DNA of 34,036 nt, from assembly GCF_028290885.1 (NCBI RefSeq), contig NZ_JAQGIZ010000139.1, forward strand, positions 1 to 34,036. The letters are read 5' to 3'. The position numbers and the translations under genes were made by a program. Every line of letters starts with the position of its first letter. Positions within the stretch are counted from its first letter, which is position 1. The DNA is from Phenylobacterium sp. (GTDB lineage Bacteria; Pseudomonadota; Alphaproteobacteria; Caulobacterales; Caulobacteraceae). This document shows, piece by piece, positions 26,079 through 34,036 of the stretch. The notes beneath the pieces were generated by a model. It made no database searches and had not been told where the DNA came from. It worked only from the letters and a program-made list of their open reading frames with translations.

Positions 26079-27851
26079 TCAGCGCACGGGGACCGCCTCG
26101 GCGTCGGGTCTGCGGGTGTCGGCGGCGCCGTAGAACACGCCGTCCGGACCGATCATGATCGACTGCGTGCTGCCGATGATCTGCGAACGCTGCACCTCGT
26201 GGCCCTTGGCCTGGAGACCGGCCACCAGGTCTTCGGGGATCGATTCCTCCAGCTCCAGCGGGCCGTCGGCGCCGGCCTGATAGATGCGCGGCCGCTCCGC
26301 GGCTTCGGCGATGTTCAGCTTGAAGTCGATGACGTTCACCAGCATCTGCACCATCGTCGCCAGGATCGTCCCGCCGCCGGGCGTGCCGGTCGCAACCCAC
26401 GGCTTGTCGTCCTTGAAGACGATCAGCGGCGAAATGGTGGACTGGGCGCGCTTGCCCGGCTCGATCCTGTTGCCAAGGCTCTGGGGCCTGCTCCCCCAAT
26501 CGAAGTTGCCCAGCGAGTTGTTCAGCAGGAAGCCGGTGCCGGGCGCGACCACGTGCGCGCCGAACGAGTCCGAGAGGGTGTAGGTATTGGAGACCACGTT
26601 CCCGTACTTGTCGGCGATCGTGTACTGGGTGGTGTTGGGGCTCTCATAGGGCGTCGGGTCGAGCTTGGGCAGGGTCTTGCCGTCCAGCGACGAGTCCATG
26701 GAGATCAGCTTGGCGCGCGCCTTGCCGAAGTCCTTGCTGGCCAGGCCGGCCGCCGGCGTATGCCACTGCGGCCCGCCGCCCGAATAGCGCCGGTCGACGG
26801 TGACGATCTTCAGGGCTTCGGCCACGAGGTGCATCTCGTTCACGCCGCCCTGCCCGTAAGACGCCATCGGGAATTGCTCAATGATGTTCATGGCCTCGGC
26901 GACGCTGGAGGCCCCCGAGGTCGGCGGCATGTAGGCGATCTTGTAGCCGCGATAGCTCGACCAGACCGGCGCCAGCACATTGGCGCGGTAGGCCGCCAGG
27001 TCGACCAGGGTGACGATGCCGCCGCCGGCCCTCATGCCGGCGACGATCTTTTGGGCGACCGCGCCCTTGTAGAAGCCGTCGGCGCCGCGCGCCTGGATCT
27101 GCTTCAGGGTCCAGGCGAGGTCGCGGTTCTTGAACAGGTCGCCGGGCTTGTAGGCCGAGCCGTCCGGCTTGAAATAGACCTTCTTCGCGCCGTTCGGATC
27201 CTTGGCCATCTGCTTCTGGCGCTCGGCCAGGGCGATGGCCTCGTCGTCGCTCATGACGATGCCCCTGGTCGCCAGATCGATGGTCGGCTGGATCAGCTGG
27301 GCCCAGGGCAACTTGCCGAAGCGCTTATGGGCTTCCCACAGCCCCGCGACGGTCCCCGGCACCGTGACCCCTTTGAACGAAAGCACCTTCGCCCGGTCGA
27401 CCTTGCCGTCGGCGCCCAGCAACAGGTCGGGCGTCACGCCCATGGGCGCCTGGCCGTAGTACTCGATCGCCGTCGTGGTCTTGTCCGCGGCGTTGTAGAA
27501 CAGCATGTAGCCGCCGCCGCCGATGTTGCCGGCCCGCGGCAGGGTCAAGGTCTCGGCGATGGCGACCGCAACCGCCGCGTCGACGGCGTTGCCCCCCTTG
27601 CGCAGGACCTGGGCGCCGATGCGCGCGGCGATCTTGTTCTGCGAGACCACCATTCCGCCGCGCCCGATGGTCGGGTGGTGGATCGAGCCATAGCCGACCA
27701 GGTCGCCCCCGCTGCCCGGCGACGCCGCGGCCGGGGCCTCCTCCTGGGCCAAGGCGGCGAGCGGCCAGCTCGCCGACAGGGTCAGCGTCAGAAGGCCGAC
27801 GAGCGCGGCGCGCGCCAGCGTCAGGGGCGAAACCCCGGTGCGATCTGCCAT
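26079..27851 (-). CDS. ggt: Gamma-glutamyltransferase
   Basis: This 590-residue proenzyme carries an N-terminal signal peptide ('LVGLLTLTLSASWPLAALAQ') and should act in the periplasm. There it splits glutathione and other gamma-glutamyl compounds or transfers the glutamyl group. 'GGNAVDAAVAVAIAETLTLP' and 'NIGGGGYMLFY' belong to the large subunit. The autoprocessing site is 'SPNTTQYTIADKYGNVVS', with nucleophile Thr407 as the expected first residue of the small subunit. 'FGAHVVAPGTGFLLNNSL' and 'TPGGGTI' follow, all typical of the family. GGGGGAG lies 6 bases before the ATG. It is 58 bases downstream of the STN-domain TonB receptor and 164 bases upstream of the carboxypeptidase, which suggests joint scavenging of peptides or gamma-glutamyl metabolites. 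Confidence 0.95.
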   Translation of the reverse strand: MADRTGVSPLTLARAALVGLLTLTLSASWPLAALAQEEAPAAASPGSGGDLVGYGSIHHPTIGRGGMVVSQNKIAARIGAQVLRKGGNAVDAAVAVAIAETLTLPRAGNIGGGGYMLFYNAADKTTTAIEYYGQAPMGVTPDLLLGADGKVDRAKVLSFKGVTVPGTVAGLWEAHKRFGKLPWAQLIQPTIDLATRGIVMSDDEAIALAERQKQMAKDPNGAKKVYFKPDGSAYKPGDLFKNRDLAWTLKQIQARGADGFYKGAVAQKIVAGMRAGGGIVTLVDLAAYRANVLAPVWSSYRGYKIAYMPPTSGASSVAEAMNIIEQFPMASYGQGGVNEMHLVAEALKIVTVDRRYSGGGPQWHTPAAGLASKDFGKARAKLISMDSSLDGKTLPKLDPTPYESPNTTQYTIADKYGNVVSNTYTLSDSFGAHVVAPGTGFLLNNSLGNFDWGSRPQSLGNRIEPGKRAQSTISPLIVFKDDKPWVATGTPGGGTILATMVQMLVNVIDFKLNIAEAAERPRIYQAGADGPLELEESIPEDLVAGLQAKGHEVQRSQIIGSTQSIMIGPDGVFYGAADTRRPDAEAVPVR

Positions 27852-27909
27852 GTCATCTCCCCCGGGGCGGGCGCCCCCCGCCGCGCGGGAGGCTCCTTGC
27901 CCGCGCTTG

Positions 27910-30900
27910 CTAGAAGGTCTTCTTCACATCGACGTAGAGGTAGCGGCCGTAGGGGTTGTAGACGGCCCCGACATAGCCGCCCGAGACCAGCGGCGGGTCC
28001 TTGTCGAACAGGTTGCGGACGCCCAGGCGCAACTGCGTCCCGTCCCACAGGCCGTCACTGAACTCGTAGGCCACCGAGACGTTGTGGGTGACCGTTGAAG
28101 GCACGTTGTAGAACGACCCGTCGGCGTTGGTCAGGAGCGTGCTGTAGAAGTCGCCGATGTAGTCGATGAACCAGTTCGCGCTGACCGGACCCTTGCGCCA
28201 GGTCAAGGAGGCGGACCCGCGCCAGGCGGGCGCCCCGTTCTGCCCGACCAGGTCGGCCGCGCCGGTGATGGTGGTTCCCGCGTTGATCTTGCCGGCCGCC
28301 CGCGCCGCCAGTAGCTCGGCGATGCCGGGCGTCGGCTCCTGGAAGAGCTTCGTCTGGTGGGTCATGTTCACGTCGAGGCCGAAGTCGCCCCAGTCGTCGG
28401 TGTTCAGGCGATAGATGAAGCCGTAGTCGACGCCGGCGGCCTGTTGCGGCAGCTGGTTGACGTACTTGTCGTCGACGAACAACACCGTGCCGGCAGGAGC
28501 CAGGCCGGTGCCGGCGAAGGCGGCGATCTGGTCGGGGGTCGGCGCGGCGCGGTGCACGTTCGGGTTGGTCGTGCCGTTCAGGCGGTCGAAATAGTCGAGG
28601 ATGACGGCGTTGCCCTCGCCGAACAGGCCGACGATGTTGTCCTGGTTGATCTTCCAGACATCCACCGTCAGCGTCGCGTGACCGAAACGGCTCGGGACAA
28701 AGTCGGATTCCAGGACCACGCCGTAGGACGTCGAGGTCGAGGTCTCCGGCGTCAGGTCGGGGTTGCCCGCGCGGCGGGCCTGCACCGGCTGGGTGCGCGT
28801 GCACTGGTTGAAGCTGGTGATGCGCTTGGCGCGAAGATCGGCCTCGCAGGCGATATAGTCCGTACGCGTATTGCTGCGGCTGACGACCGAGACGTTGAGC
28901 TGTTCCAGGTTCGGAGCACGGAAGCCCTCATCGTAGGAGGCGCGCAACCGAACGCCCGGAACGATGTCCCAGGAGGCGGCGACCTTCGGCTTGGCCACGT
29001 CGCCCACGTCGCTGTAGTGCTCCGCCCGGCCGGCCAACTGGACGTCGATGCGGTCGACCAGCGGGATGTGCATCTCCGGCGACACCAGCGGGATCTGGAA
29101 CTCCACATAGGCCGAGCTGACTGTGCGGTGACCCTTGACGTCCGGCGAGTTGCTGGTGCCCACGATGTCGCTCGGGAAGGCCACGCCGGTCACCGCGTCG
29201 GTGTAGGTGATCTGGCCGTCGACCCGCGGATCGCGGTTGTCCTCGTAGGTCTCGCGCCGCACCTCCACGCCGGTGGCGACGCCGACGTCGCCCGACCAGA
29301 TCGTGAACAGGTCCGGGCGGCTGATCTTGAAGTCCCACATCGCCAGTGTGGTCGTGTCCTTGCGCAGGATCGGCACGGTGATCGCGGCGATCGACTTGGC
29401 GCTGGAGGGCGTGGCGTCGCCGATGCTGAGATTGTTCAGCGTGCCGCCGTTGAACGGATTGTAGGCGTCGGGCGTGGTCAGCGAGAGCTGCTGCTGCAGC
29501 TTGGTGTTGCTGACCCCGTAGGACAGGTCGTTCACGGTGGCCCAGGAATAGAGCACCGCCGATTCCCAGTTGAACCCGAACTTCTTGCCGCGCAGGCCGC
29601 CGAGGATCCGGTACTCGTCGTTGGTGACGACCACCGGCGTGCCGCCGACGTCGACCAGGCCGTAGCTGTTGATGGTGACGGGCACGCCCGCCGCCGAGAT
29701 GTTCAGCCCGGGCAGGCGGTTAGGGTTCGGCTGGCCGTTCGGAAGCAAGGCCGCGCCGAAGGGATTGTAGTAGGCCGTCGCCGGGATGGTGATGGTCGTG
29801 GACGAGGTCGCTCCGGGCGGGGCGACGCTGCCGTGGGTCACGGCGTTGTAATAGCCGAGCTCGGAGAAGAAGGTGACGTCGGGCGTCAGGTCGTAGTTGA
29901 AGGTGCTGAAGACGTTGTAGCGCACCACTTCGGGGATCACGGACAGCTTGAACGAGGCGGCGGTGTCCAGCCGCAGGTTGCGGTCCGTGGTGGTGTTCTG
30001 CGAGCCGCTGTCGATGCAGAGGCCTGCGCTGACGACGACGCCGCAGGTGGGATTGCCGATCGGCGAGATGTGGAAGAGGCCCGTCGAGCCCGTCACCGCC
30101 ACCCCGTTGGAACGGATGGTCCCCGCCGACGGCAGGGCCTGGAAGACCCCGAAAGCCGAGGTGGTCAGGCGTTGGTCCAGGCTGGTGGCGGTCGCGAACG
30201 GCGTGCCCGCGAACAGCGGCCGCTCGTCGGACGAGGCGGTGTAGTCCTGGTTCGAGGCGAGCAGGGCCGACCGGCGCACGGTGCTGGCGAAGATCGTGAA
30301 GTTCCCGCGTCCGTCCTGGATGTTGCGGCCGAACAGGCCGTCGAGCTCGCCCTCGCGCAGATCGGTGCCCTGCGCCGCACCGTACTGGGCGTTGATCTGG
30401 CCGCCGTCGTAGTGGTCCTGCAGCACGGTGTTGATGACGCCGGCCACCGCGTCGGAGCCGTAGATGGCGCCCGCGCCATCGCGCAGCACTTCGACCCGCT
30501 TCAGCCCCGCCACCGGAATGGCGTTGGTGTTGTAGGTGAAGACCGGCACCAGCGACTCGGCCTGGGTCGTCGGGTGCACGACGGTGCGGCGCCCGTTCAG
30601 CAGAACGAGCGTGTTGCCGGAGCCGATGTTGCGCAGGCTGACCGAGTTCACGTCGCCGCGCGCCGAGTTGCTCGATCCCGGGATGAAGCTGGAGTTGAAG
30701 TTGACGTTGCCGGCCTGCGGGATCGTGCGGAACAGCTCATCGCCCGAAACGGCGGCGGTGGCCTGGATCTGGTCCATCCCGACGACGGTGACCGGCAGGG
30801 CGGTGTTGACCTTGGCGCCCTGGATCTGGGAACCGACGACGACCACCTCCTCGACGGACGCCGCCGTCGCCGCCGGGGCGCCCGACGCCGGCTGCGGTGC

Positions 30901-31200
30901 GGGCGCGCCCCTCACCACCGCCATGGCGCCCGAGGCGTCGCGGCGGACTGTAAGACCGGTGTTGGCCAGCAGGCCGCTGAGCGCCGCGTTGGCGTCGAGT
31001 GCGCCGCTGACGCCGGGGGACTTGGCGCCGCGGACATCGTCGGTGCGGTAGATCAACTGCACCCCGGCCTGTTTCGCATAGGCGTCGAGCGCGGACTTCA
31101 GGTCGCCGGCCGGAATGTTGAAGGTCTTGGTCTGCGCGATCGCCGCGCCCGCCAGCGCCAGGGCGCAAGCGCTCCCGGCCAGAATGGACCTAAGAATCAT
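27910..31200 (-). CDS. TonB-dependent transducer receptor with N-terminal STN signalling domain
   Basis: This 1096-residue outer-membrane receptor has a signal peptide ('LAGSACALALAGAAIAQ') and an STN domain at about 24-95 ('FNIPAGDLKSALDAYAKQAGVQLIY'). A low-complexity Ala/Pro linker follows, then 'EEVVVVGSQIQ' and the plug ('VSLRNIGSGNTLVLLNGRRT', 'RVEVLRDGAGAIYGSDAVAG'). The long barrel ends with 'RNLFDKDPPLVSGGYVGAVYNPYGRYLYVDVKKTF' split over the last strands, with the usual terminal Phe. The STN domain signals through the FecR-type protein encoded 75 bases upstream to the ECF sigma factor. The size and plug style match the large receptors that import peptides or carbohydrates in Caulobacterales and sphingomonads, rather than siderophores. 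The gamma-glutamyltransferase and peptidase downstream point to peptides (inference). Confidence 0.94.
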   Translation of the reverse strand: MILRSILAGSACALALAGAAIAQTKTFNIPAGDLKSALDAYAKQAGVQLIYRTDDVRGAKSPGVSGALDANAALSGLLANTGLTVRRDASGAMAVVRGAPAPQPASGAPAATAASVEEVVVVGSQIQGAKVNTALPVTVVGMDQIQATAAVSGDELFRTIPQAGNVNFNSSFIPGSSNSARGDVNSVSLRNIGSGNTLVLLNGRRTVVHPTTQAESLVPVFTYNTNAIPVAGLKRVEVLRDGAGAIYGSDAVAGVINTVLQDHYDGGQINAQYGAAQGTDLREGELDGLFGRNIQDGRGNFTIFASTVRRSALLASNQDYTASSDERPLFAGTPFATATSLDQRLTTSAFGVFQALPSAGTIRSNGVAVTGSTGLFHISPIGNPTCGVVVSAGLCIDSGSQNTTTDRNLRLDTAASFKLSVIPEVVRYNVFSTFNYDLTPDVTFFSELGYYNAVTHGSVAPPGATSSTTITIPATAYYNPFGAALLPNGQPNPNRLPGLNISAAGVPVTINSYGLVDVGGTPVVVTNDEYRILGGLRGKKFGFNWESAVLYSWATVNDLSYGVSNTKLQQQLSLTTPDAYNPFNGGTLNNLSIGDATPSSAKSIAAITVPILRKDTTTLAMWDFKISRPDLFTIWSGDVGVATGVEVRRETYEDNRDPRVDGQITYTDAVTGVAFPSDIVGTSNSPDVKGHRTVSSAYVEFQIPLVSPEMHIPLVDRIDVQLAGRAEHYSDVGDVAKPKVAASWDIVPGVRLRASYDEGFRAPNLEQLNVSVVSRSNTRTDYIACEADLRAKRITSFNQCTRTQPVQARRAGNPDLTPETSTSTSYGVVLESDFVPSRFGHATLTVDVWKINQDNIVGLFGEGNAVILDYFDRLNGTTNPNVHRAAPTPDQIAAFAGTGLAPAGTVLFVDDKYVNQLPQQAAGVDYGFIYRLNTDDWGDFGLDVNMTHQTKLFQEPTPGIAELLAARAAGKINAGTTITGAADLVGQNGAPAWRGSASLTWRKGPVSANWFIDYIGDFYSTLLTNADGSFYNVPSTVTHNVSVAYEFSDGLWDGTQLRLGVRNLFDKDPPLVSGGYVGAVYNPYGRYLYVDVKKTF

Positions 31201-31275
31201 GTGTGATTGCCCCCGCAGGCCATATGACGGCCTCGTGAAGCTGCGACAACGGAGCGATGAAAGCCCGTAACAAAC

Positions 31276-32247
31276 TTATTGAGAAATCTTCAGGGTCTCG
31301 CCGTTGTCATCGACCTTGAGCCCATAGGCCCGCTGCAGCAGGCGGGCGAAGGCGTCGACGTTCTCCGCCTCGAAGCTGCCGCCGATCCGCGTCTGAGCGA
31401 CCTCCCCCGCCGCGATCACCAGCTTCTTGCGGTTGTAGCGGTTGAACTCGCCGGCGGCGTCGGCGAGCGTCGATTGGTCGAAGGTCAGCAAGCCCTGGCG
31501 CCAGCTCAATTCGCTGGCCACGCGCTCCACCGACTTCGGCGCGACAATCATCGAAGGACCCTCGGCGATCGCGGTGTCGCCGCGGGTCAGCACGGGCGGC
31601 GGCGTGGCGGCGACCGAGGCGGTATCGGTGACGCGCACCCTGCCCTCCACCACCGCCACCTCGACCTGATCGCCGTTGCGGCGCACCGAGAACTTGGTGC
31701 CCAGCACCGTCACCGTCTTGGCGCCGGCGTGCACGACGAACGGCCGGGTGGGGTCATGCGCCACCTCGAAGTAGGCCTCGCCCTTGTCCAGCCAGACCTC
31801 CCGGCTCTTGGCGGTGACCGCGGCGCGCAAGCTGGTCTGGGTGTTGAGTTCGACCCTGGTCCCGTCGGCCAGAGGCACCGTCTCGCGACCGCCGACCTCG
31901 GTTTCGTAAGTCTTGTGGCCCAGCAGGCCGGGCGCGGGCAAGATCAAGGCGCCCGCCACGAGGCAGGCGGCGATCCCGGCCGCCACGACCGCGGGCCGCC
32001 AAATCCCCAGCGGACGCCGCTCGGGCCAGGGCGGCAAGGACGGGGCCGGCAAGGGCGGGCCCCGCAGGGCGGCCAAGCGGTCGACCTTCCGCCAGCCGTG
32101 CTCGAGCCGCCAGTAGGCCACCTTGTTCTCGGGCGCGGCGGCCAGCCAGGCGTCCAGCTCGGCCTGGTTCTCCTGCGACCAGCCACTCTCCTCCTGGCGC
32201 AGAAGCCAGCGGGCGGCGGCCTCTTCGGTGTGCAGGGCGTTGCTCAC
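31276..32247 (-). CDS. FecR-type anti-sigma factor/transducer
   Basis: This 323-residue single-pass membrane protein has an N-terminal cytoplasmic domain (about 8-65, 'AARWLLRQEESGWSQENQAE', 'AAPENKVAYWRLEHGW') of the kind that binds FecI-type sigma factors. One membrane helix follows ('AVVAAGIAACLVAGALILP', about 85-104). The periplasmic FecR domain contains 'YETEVGGRETVPLADGTRVELNTQT' in two halves and 'GEAYFEVAHDPTRPFVV'. The C-terminal region ('GGSFEAENVDAFARLLQRAYGL') is STN-like and contacts the receptor. The GTG start overlaps the sigma-factor stop (GTGA), so the two are co-translated. It is expected to relay ligand occupancy of the downstream receptor to the sigma factor. Confidence 0.93.
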   Translation of the reverse strand: MSNALHTEEAAARWLLRQEESGWSQENQAELDAWLAAAPENKVAYWRLEHGWRKVDRLAALRGPPLPAPSLPPWPERRPLGIWRPAVVAAGIAACLVAGALILPAPGLLGHKTYETEVGGRETVPLADGTRVELNTQTSLRAAVTAKSREVWLDKGEAYFEVAHDPTRPFVVHAGAKTVTVLGTKFSVRRNGDQVEVAVVEGRVRVTDTASVAATPPPVLTRGDTAIAEGPSMIVAPKSVERVASELSWRQGLLTFDQSTLADAAGEFNRYNRKKLVIAAGEVAQTRIGGSFEAENVDAFARLLQRAYGLKVDDNGETLKISQ

Positions 32248-32819
32248 AGCCGCTGCGCCTCGGCGGCGCGCCGCTTCCTGGCCGGCGGGCGGCGGATCTT
32301 GCCCGGTCCGCCCGTCATGAAGTCCACGAGGGCGCGCATGCCGTGGACCATCTGCTGCTCGACCGCGTCGACGCCGATGTTCAGTCGCGCCGCCACCGCC
32401 TTTGTCGACAGACCTTCGATCTTCCTCAGCACGACGACCTCTCGGCACCGCGGCGGCAGCCGGTCGAGCCCCGCCTGGACGCGGCGGAGCTCGTCCCGGG
32501 CCGTGAGATGGCGGTCAGGTGTCACGGCGTCCACTACGACAAACGAGGATTCCAAATCCGCAACATGGTCGATCGATACAACCTGCGCGCGCCTGACCTG
32601 GTTGATCAGGTGGTTGCGCGCGGTGGTGAAGAGGAAGGGTTTGGTCTGCAGCGGCAGGCGCTCGCGCGCGGCGCTGTAGACGCGGGCGTAGATCTCCTGG
32701 CGAAGGTCGGCGACGTCGCTCTCGTTGCGCCAGTTGCGGCGGATATAGCGCGTCAGGGCCGCCTCCAGGGGAAACACCTCCCTGAAGAACCAGGCCTTGA
32801 GTGTCGCGTCGTCGATCAT
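32244..32819 (-). CDS. ECF RNA polymerase sigma factor, FecI-like
   Basis: This 191-residue protein has sigma region 2 at about 20-80 ('DVADLRQEIYARVYSAA', 'PFLFTTARNHLINQVRR') and region 4 at about 115-165 ('LDRLPPRCREVVVLRKIEGLSTKAVAARLNIG' split over two helices, 'VEQQMVHGMRAL'). Region 4 should recognise the -35 element. The basic C-terminal tail ('KIRRPPARKRRAAEAQRL') is longer than usual. It heads a minus-strand cascade of sigma factor, FecR, STN receptor, gamma-glutamyltransferase, peptidase and carrier. It is thus likely to drive the receptor and perhaps the whole group when the ligand is present. Confidence 0.94.
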   Translation of the reverse strand: MIDDATLKAWFFREVFPLEAALTRYIRRNWRNESDVADLRQEIYARVYSAARERLPLQTKPFLFTTARNHLINQVRRAQVVSIDHVADLESSFVVVDAVTPDRHLTARDELRRVQAGLDRLPPRCREVVVLRKIEGLSTKAVAARLNIGVDAVEQQMVHGMRALVDFMTGGPGKIRRPPARKRRAAEAQRL

Positions 32820-32839
32820 GCCGCCCCCGCGCTGATCTT

Positions 32840-32850
32840 ACTGTGACAGT
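32840..32850. promoter_or_regulatory. Short palindrome upstream of the ECF sigma gene
   Basis: ACTGTGACAGT is a perfect 5+1+5 palindrome located 21-31 bases before the sigma-factor start. The position would suit a repressor operator. A sequence this short could also be chance, and no binding protein is suggested by the context. Confidence 0.25.
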
Positions 32851-33074
32851 CAGAACCCTACGACCCTCAACATCGGATGCAGGAATCTGGCGACGAGGGC
32901 GCCATGCGCTGATCGCGCCCAAAACCGCGCCGCGCCGGGCTTCTCCGTCAAATCGGCAGCGCCGACGTGGGCGGAACGCGCCTGAGCTGCGGCCAAGCGG
33001 GATTTGTTGCGGTTGCGCTGGACACTTTTGGGGATCTCCGAAGTTTCAAGTCGGGGACGTCTGGAGGACCGGAC

Positions 33075-33491
33075 ATGAAACATCAGCCCATCCATGAAAT
33101 CGACGCCTTGGCCGACATTGCGCAGGTTGAGGCCCCGACCCTATCGAGACCCGATCGTCTGCAGCGCTGGGCGGACCTGCTGAGCCGCGGTCCGCATCGG
33201 CAACTGAAAGCGCTGTCGCGCGTGGAGTTCTACGCCGAACGCGAGCGTGCGCTGTTGCGAGGCGAGAATACGCCCATATCCGTGGCCGTCGCCGATCCCG
33301 TGCTTAGGGAGGCGGGGCTCCATGGGGACACGCTCGGCGACGCCCAGGCGTTCTTCGAACTGTCCGCCGCCGAGGCCCACTACCTGCTCTGCGATTGTCA
33401 CTTCGTTGGGCAAATGGACGCGGAAGGCGTGGCGCAACGGATTCGAGCGGTCGCGGCGTCCAATTCTGTGTCGTCTCGGCTCTGGATGTAG
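33075..33491 (+). CDS. Small protein of unknown function
   Basis: This 138-residue cytoplasmic protein has no signal peptide or membrane helix. It is mostly helical and charged in the first half ('RLQRWADLLSRGPHRQLKAL', 'VEFYAERERALLRG'). The second half contains 'PISVAVADPVLREAGL', 'DAQAFFELSAAEAHYLLCDCHF' and 'AEGVAQRIRAVAAS'. The Cys-Asp-Cys-His group (CDCH) might bind metal or be structural. I have a vague impression of similar unannotated alphaproteobacterial proteins but cannot name a family. The ATG at 33075 has GGAGG 7 bases upstream, and a strong hairpin follows the stop. It stands alone between the divergent ECF sigma operon and the rRNA operon end. Confidence 0.75.
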   Translation: MKHQPIHEIDALADIAQVEAPTLSRPDRLQRWADLLSRGPHRQLKALSRVEFYAERERALLRGENTPISVAVADPVLREAGLHGDTLGDAQAFFELSAAEAHYLLCDCHFVGQMDAEGVAQRIRAVAASNSVSSRLWM

Positions 33492-33499
33492 CGTCGCTC

Positions 33500-33530
33500 G
33501 ACGCCGGCTGAGGGCCACCCGGCCGGCGTC
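33500..33530 (+). terminator. Hairpin after the small unknown gene
   Basis: GACGCCGGC (33500-33508) pairs perfectly with GCCGGCGTC (33522-33530), a 9-bp GC-rich stem with a 13-base loop starting 9 bases after the stop. There is no strong T-run. It is the probable transcript end for the small gene; the following 33531-33744 holds no gene I can support. Confidence 0.5.
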
Positions 33531-33744
33531 GTTCCGCCCGCAGGCGCCTTCGTCCGCGAAGGTCCACACGACGGTGGTCCCGGGCGGAGTTGCCTAGATG
33601 GCCGCCTCGAGCCTTCCCGCCCCAAGCCGGCGACGTCAGAGAGCTGTTGCGCGGGCTCATCCGCGAAGTCCGCCTTCACCCCCGCTCCCGGTGCGCGGCG
33701 CCTGTCGCCTGGAGATTGTAGGCGATCTCGCGATGCCCGTGGAC

Positions 33745-33779
33745 AACAAAAAGGCCGGCTCCGTTTCCGGAACCGGCCT
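33745..33779 (-). terminator. Intrinsic terminator of the rRNA operon
   Basis: On the minus strand a long stem (AGGCCGG, one mismatch, then TTCC/GGAA-type pairing, with a 4-base loop and the CCGGCCT arm) is followed by TTTTTGTTG. It lies about 12 bases past the tRNA-fMet 3' end, as expected for the end of a 16S-23S-5S-tRNA transcript running leftward. Confidence 0.85.
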
Positions 33780-33790
33780 GATGTCAACAT

Positions 33791-33867
<77 letters not shown>

Positions 33868-33925
33868 GCAAAGCTTGATCTGGCGTCGTGAATTGAAGGG
33901 TCTGGATCTCACATCCGTTTGGTAG

Positions 33926-34036
33926 ACCTGGCGGCGACCTACTCTCCCGCGCCTTAAGACGAAGTACCATCGGCCCAGAGGGGCTTAACGACCGAGTTCG
34001 GAATGGGATCGGGTGGGGACCCCCCGGCAAAACCAC
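33926..34036 (-). rRNA. rrf: 5S ribosomal RNA, 5' end cut off by the window
   Basis: On the minus strand the sequence contains the conserved 5S segments 'CCCGATCCCATTCCGAACTCGG' (in two parts), 'GCCGATGGTACT' and 'GGGAGAGTAGGTCGCCGCCAGGT'. About 111 bases are visible. The first few bases at the 5' end lie beyond base 34036. It is the tail of an rRNA operon whose 23S and 16S genes would be further right. Confidence 0.95.

Noticed and set aside
28357..31206. Plus-strand open frame of 949 codons opposite the STN receptor
   Set aside because: It mirrors the codons of a well-supported receptor gene and has no recognisable domain or ribosome site.

Overview
The window comes from a high-GC alphaproteobacterium, probably Caulobacterales close to Phenylobacterium or Caulobacter. 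This is inferred from three things: base composition, the abundance of TonB-dependent outer-membrane receptors (three here), and the alphaproteobacterial rRNA tail at the right edge (5S rRNA, then initiator tRNA-Met, read on the minus strand). No taxonomic search was possible.

Layout. (1) 1-5.4 kb: the 3' end of a short-chain dehydrogenase, a TonB-dependent receptor, an unknown secreted protein and, convergent to these, a Baeyer-Villiger monooxygenase. This looks like accessory catabolism of a cyclic or aromatic ketone. (2) 5.55-8.75 kb: an orphan PAS-type hybrid histidine kinase, an SRPBCC (START-like) protein and a small XRE regulator. (3) 8.8-21.4 kb, all minus strand: a siderophore-type TonB receptor; two tandem PstS-like periplasmic binding proteins; a DctB/DctD-like sensor-regulator pair; a large single-chain fusion of a PepSY membrane domain with an NAD(P)H reductase and a [2Fe-2S] ferredoxin; an outer-membrane barrel; a cytochrome b561; and a secreted protein with an internal duplication. 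(4) 21.6-32.8 kb, all minus strand: an ECF sigma factor and FecR anti-sigma pair, a transducing TonB receptor with an STN domain, gamma-glutamyltransferase, a secreted M14 zinc carboxypeptidase and a 2-hydroxycarboxylate transporter. (5) 33-34 kb: a small conserved-looking unknown gene, then the terminator, tRNA-fMet and 5S gene of an rRNA operon.

How the genes may work together. Region 4 reads as a cell-surface-signalled peptide or gamma-glutamyl-compound scavenging operon. Region 3 is the most unusual part. It combines outer-membrane uptake, periplasmic capture without any ABC permease, a two-component sensor and a self-contained transmembrane electron-transfer enzyme. A shared 18-bp imperfect inverted repeat (TGTGTGGAATTTCGCACA and relatives) lies in the intergenic regions upstream of its receptor gene, its reductase gene and, in weaker form, its sensor-regulator operon. 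My working hypothesis is a regulon for import and reductive release of a metal chelate, with the DctD-like protein as activator. The substrate cannot be read from the sequence.
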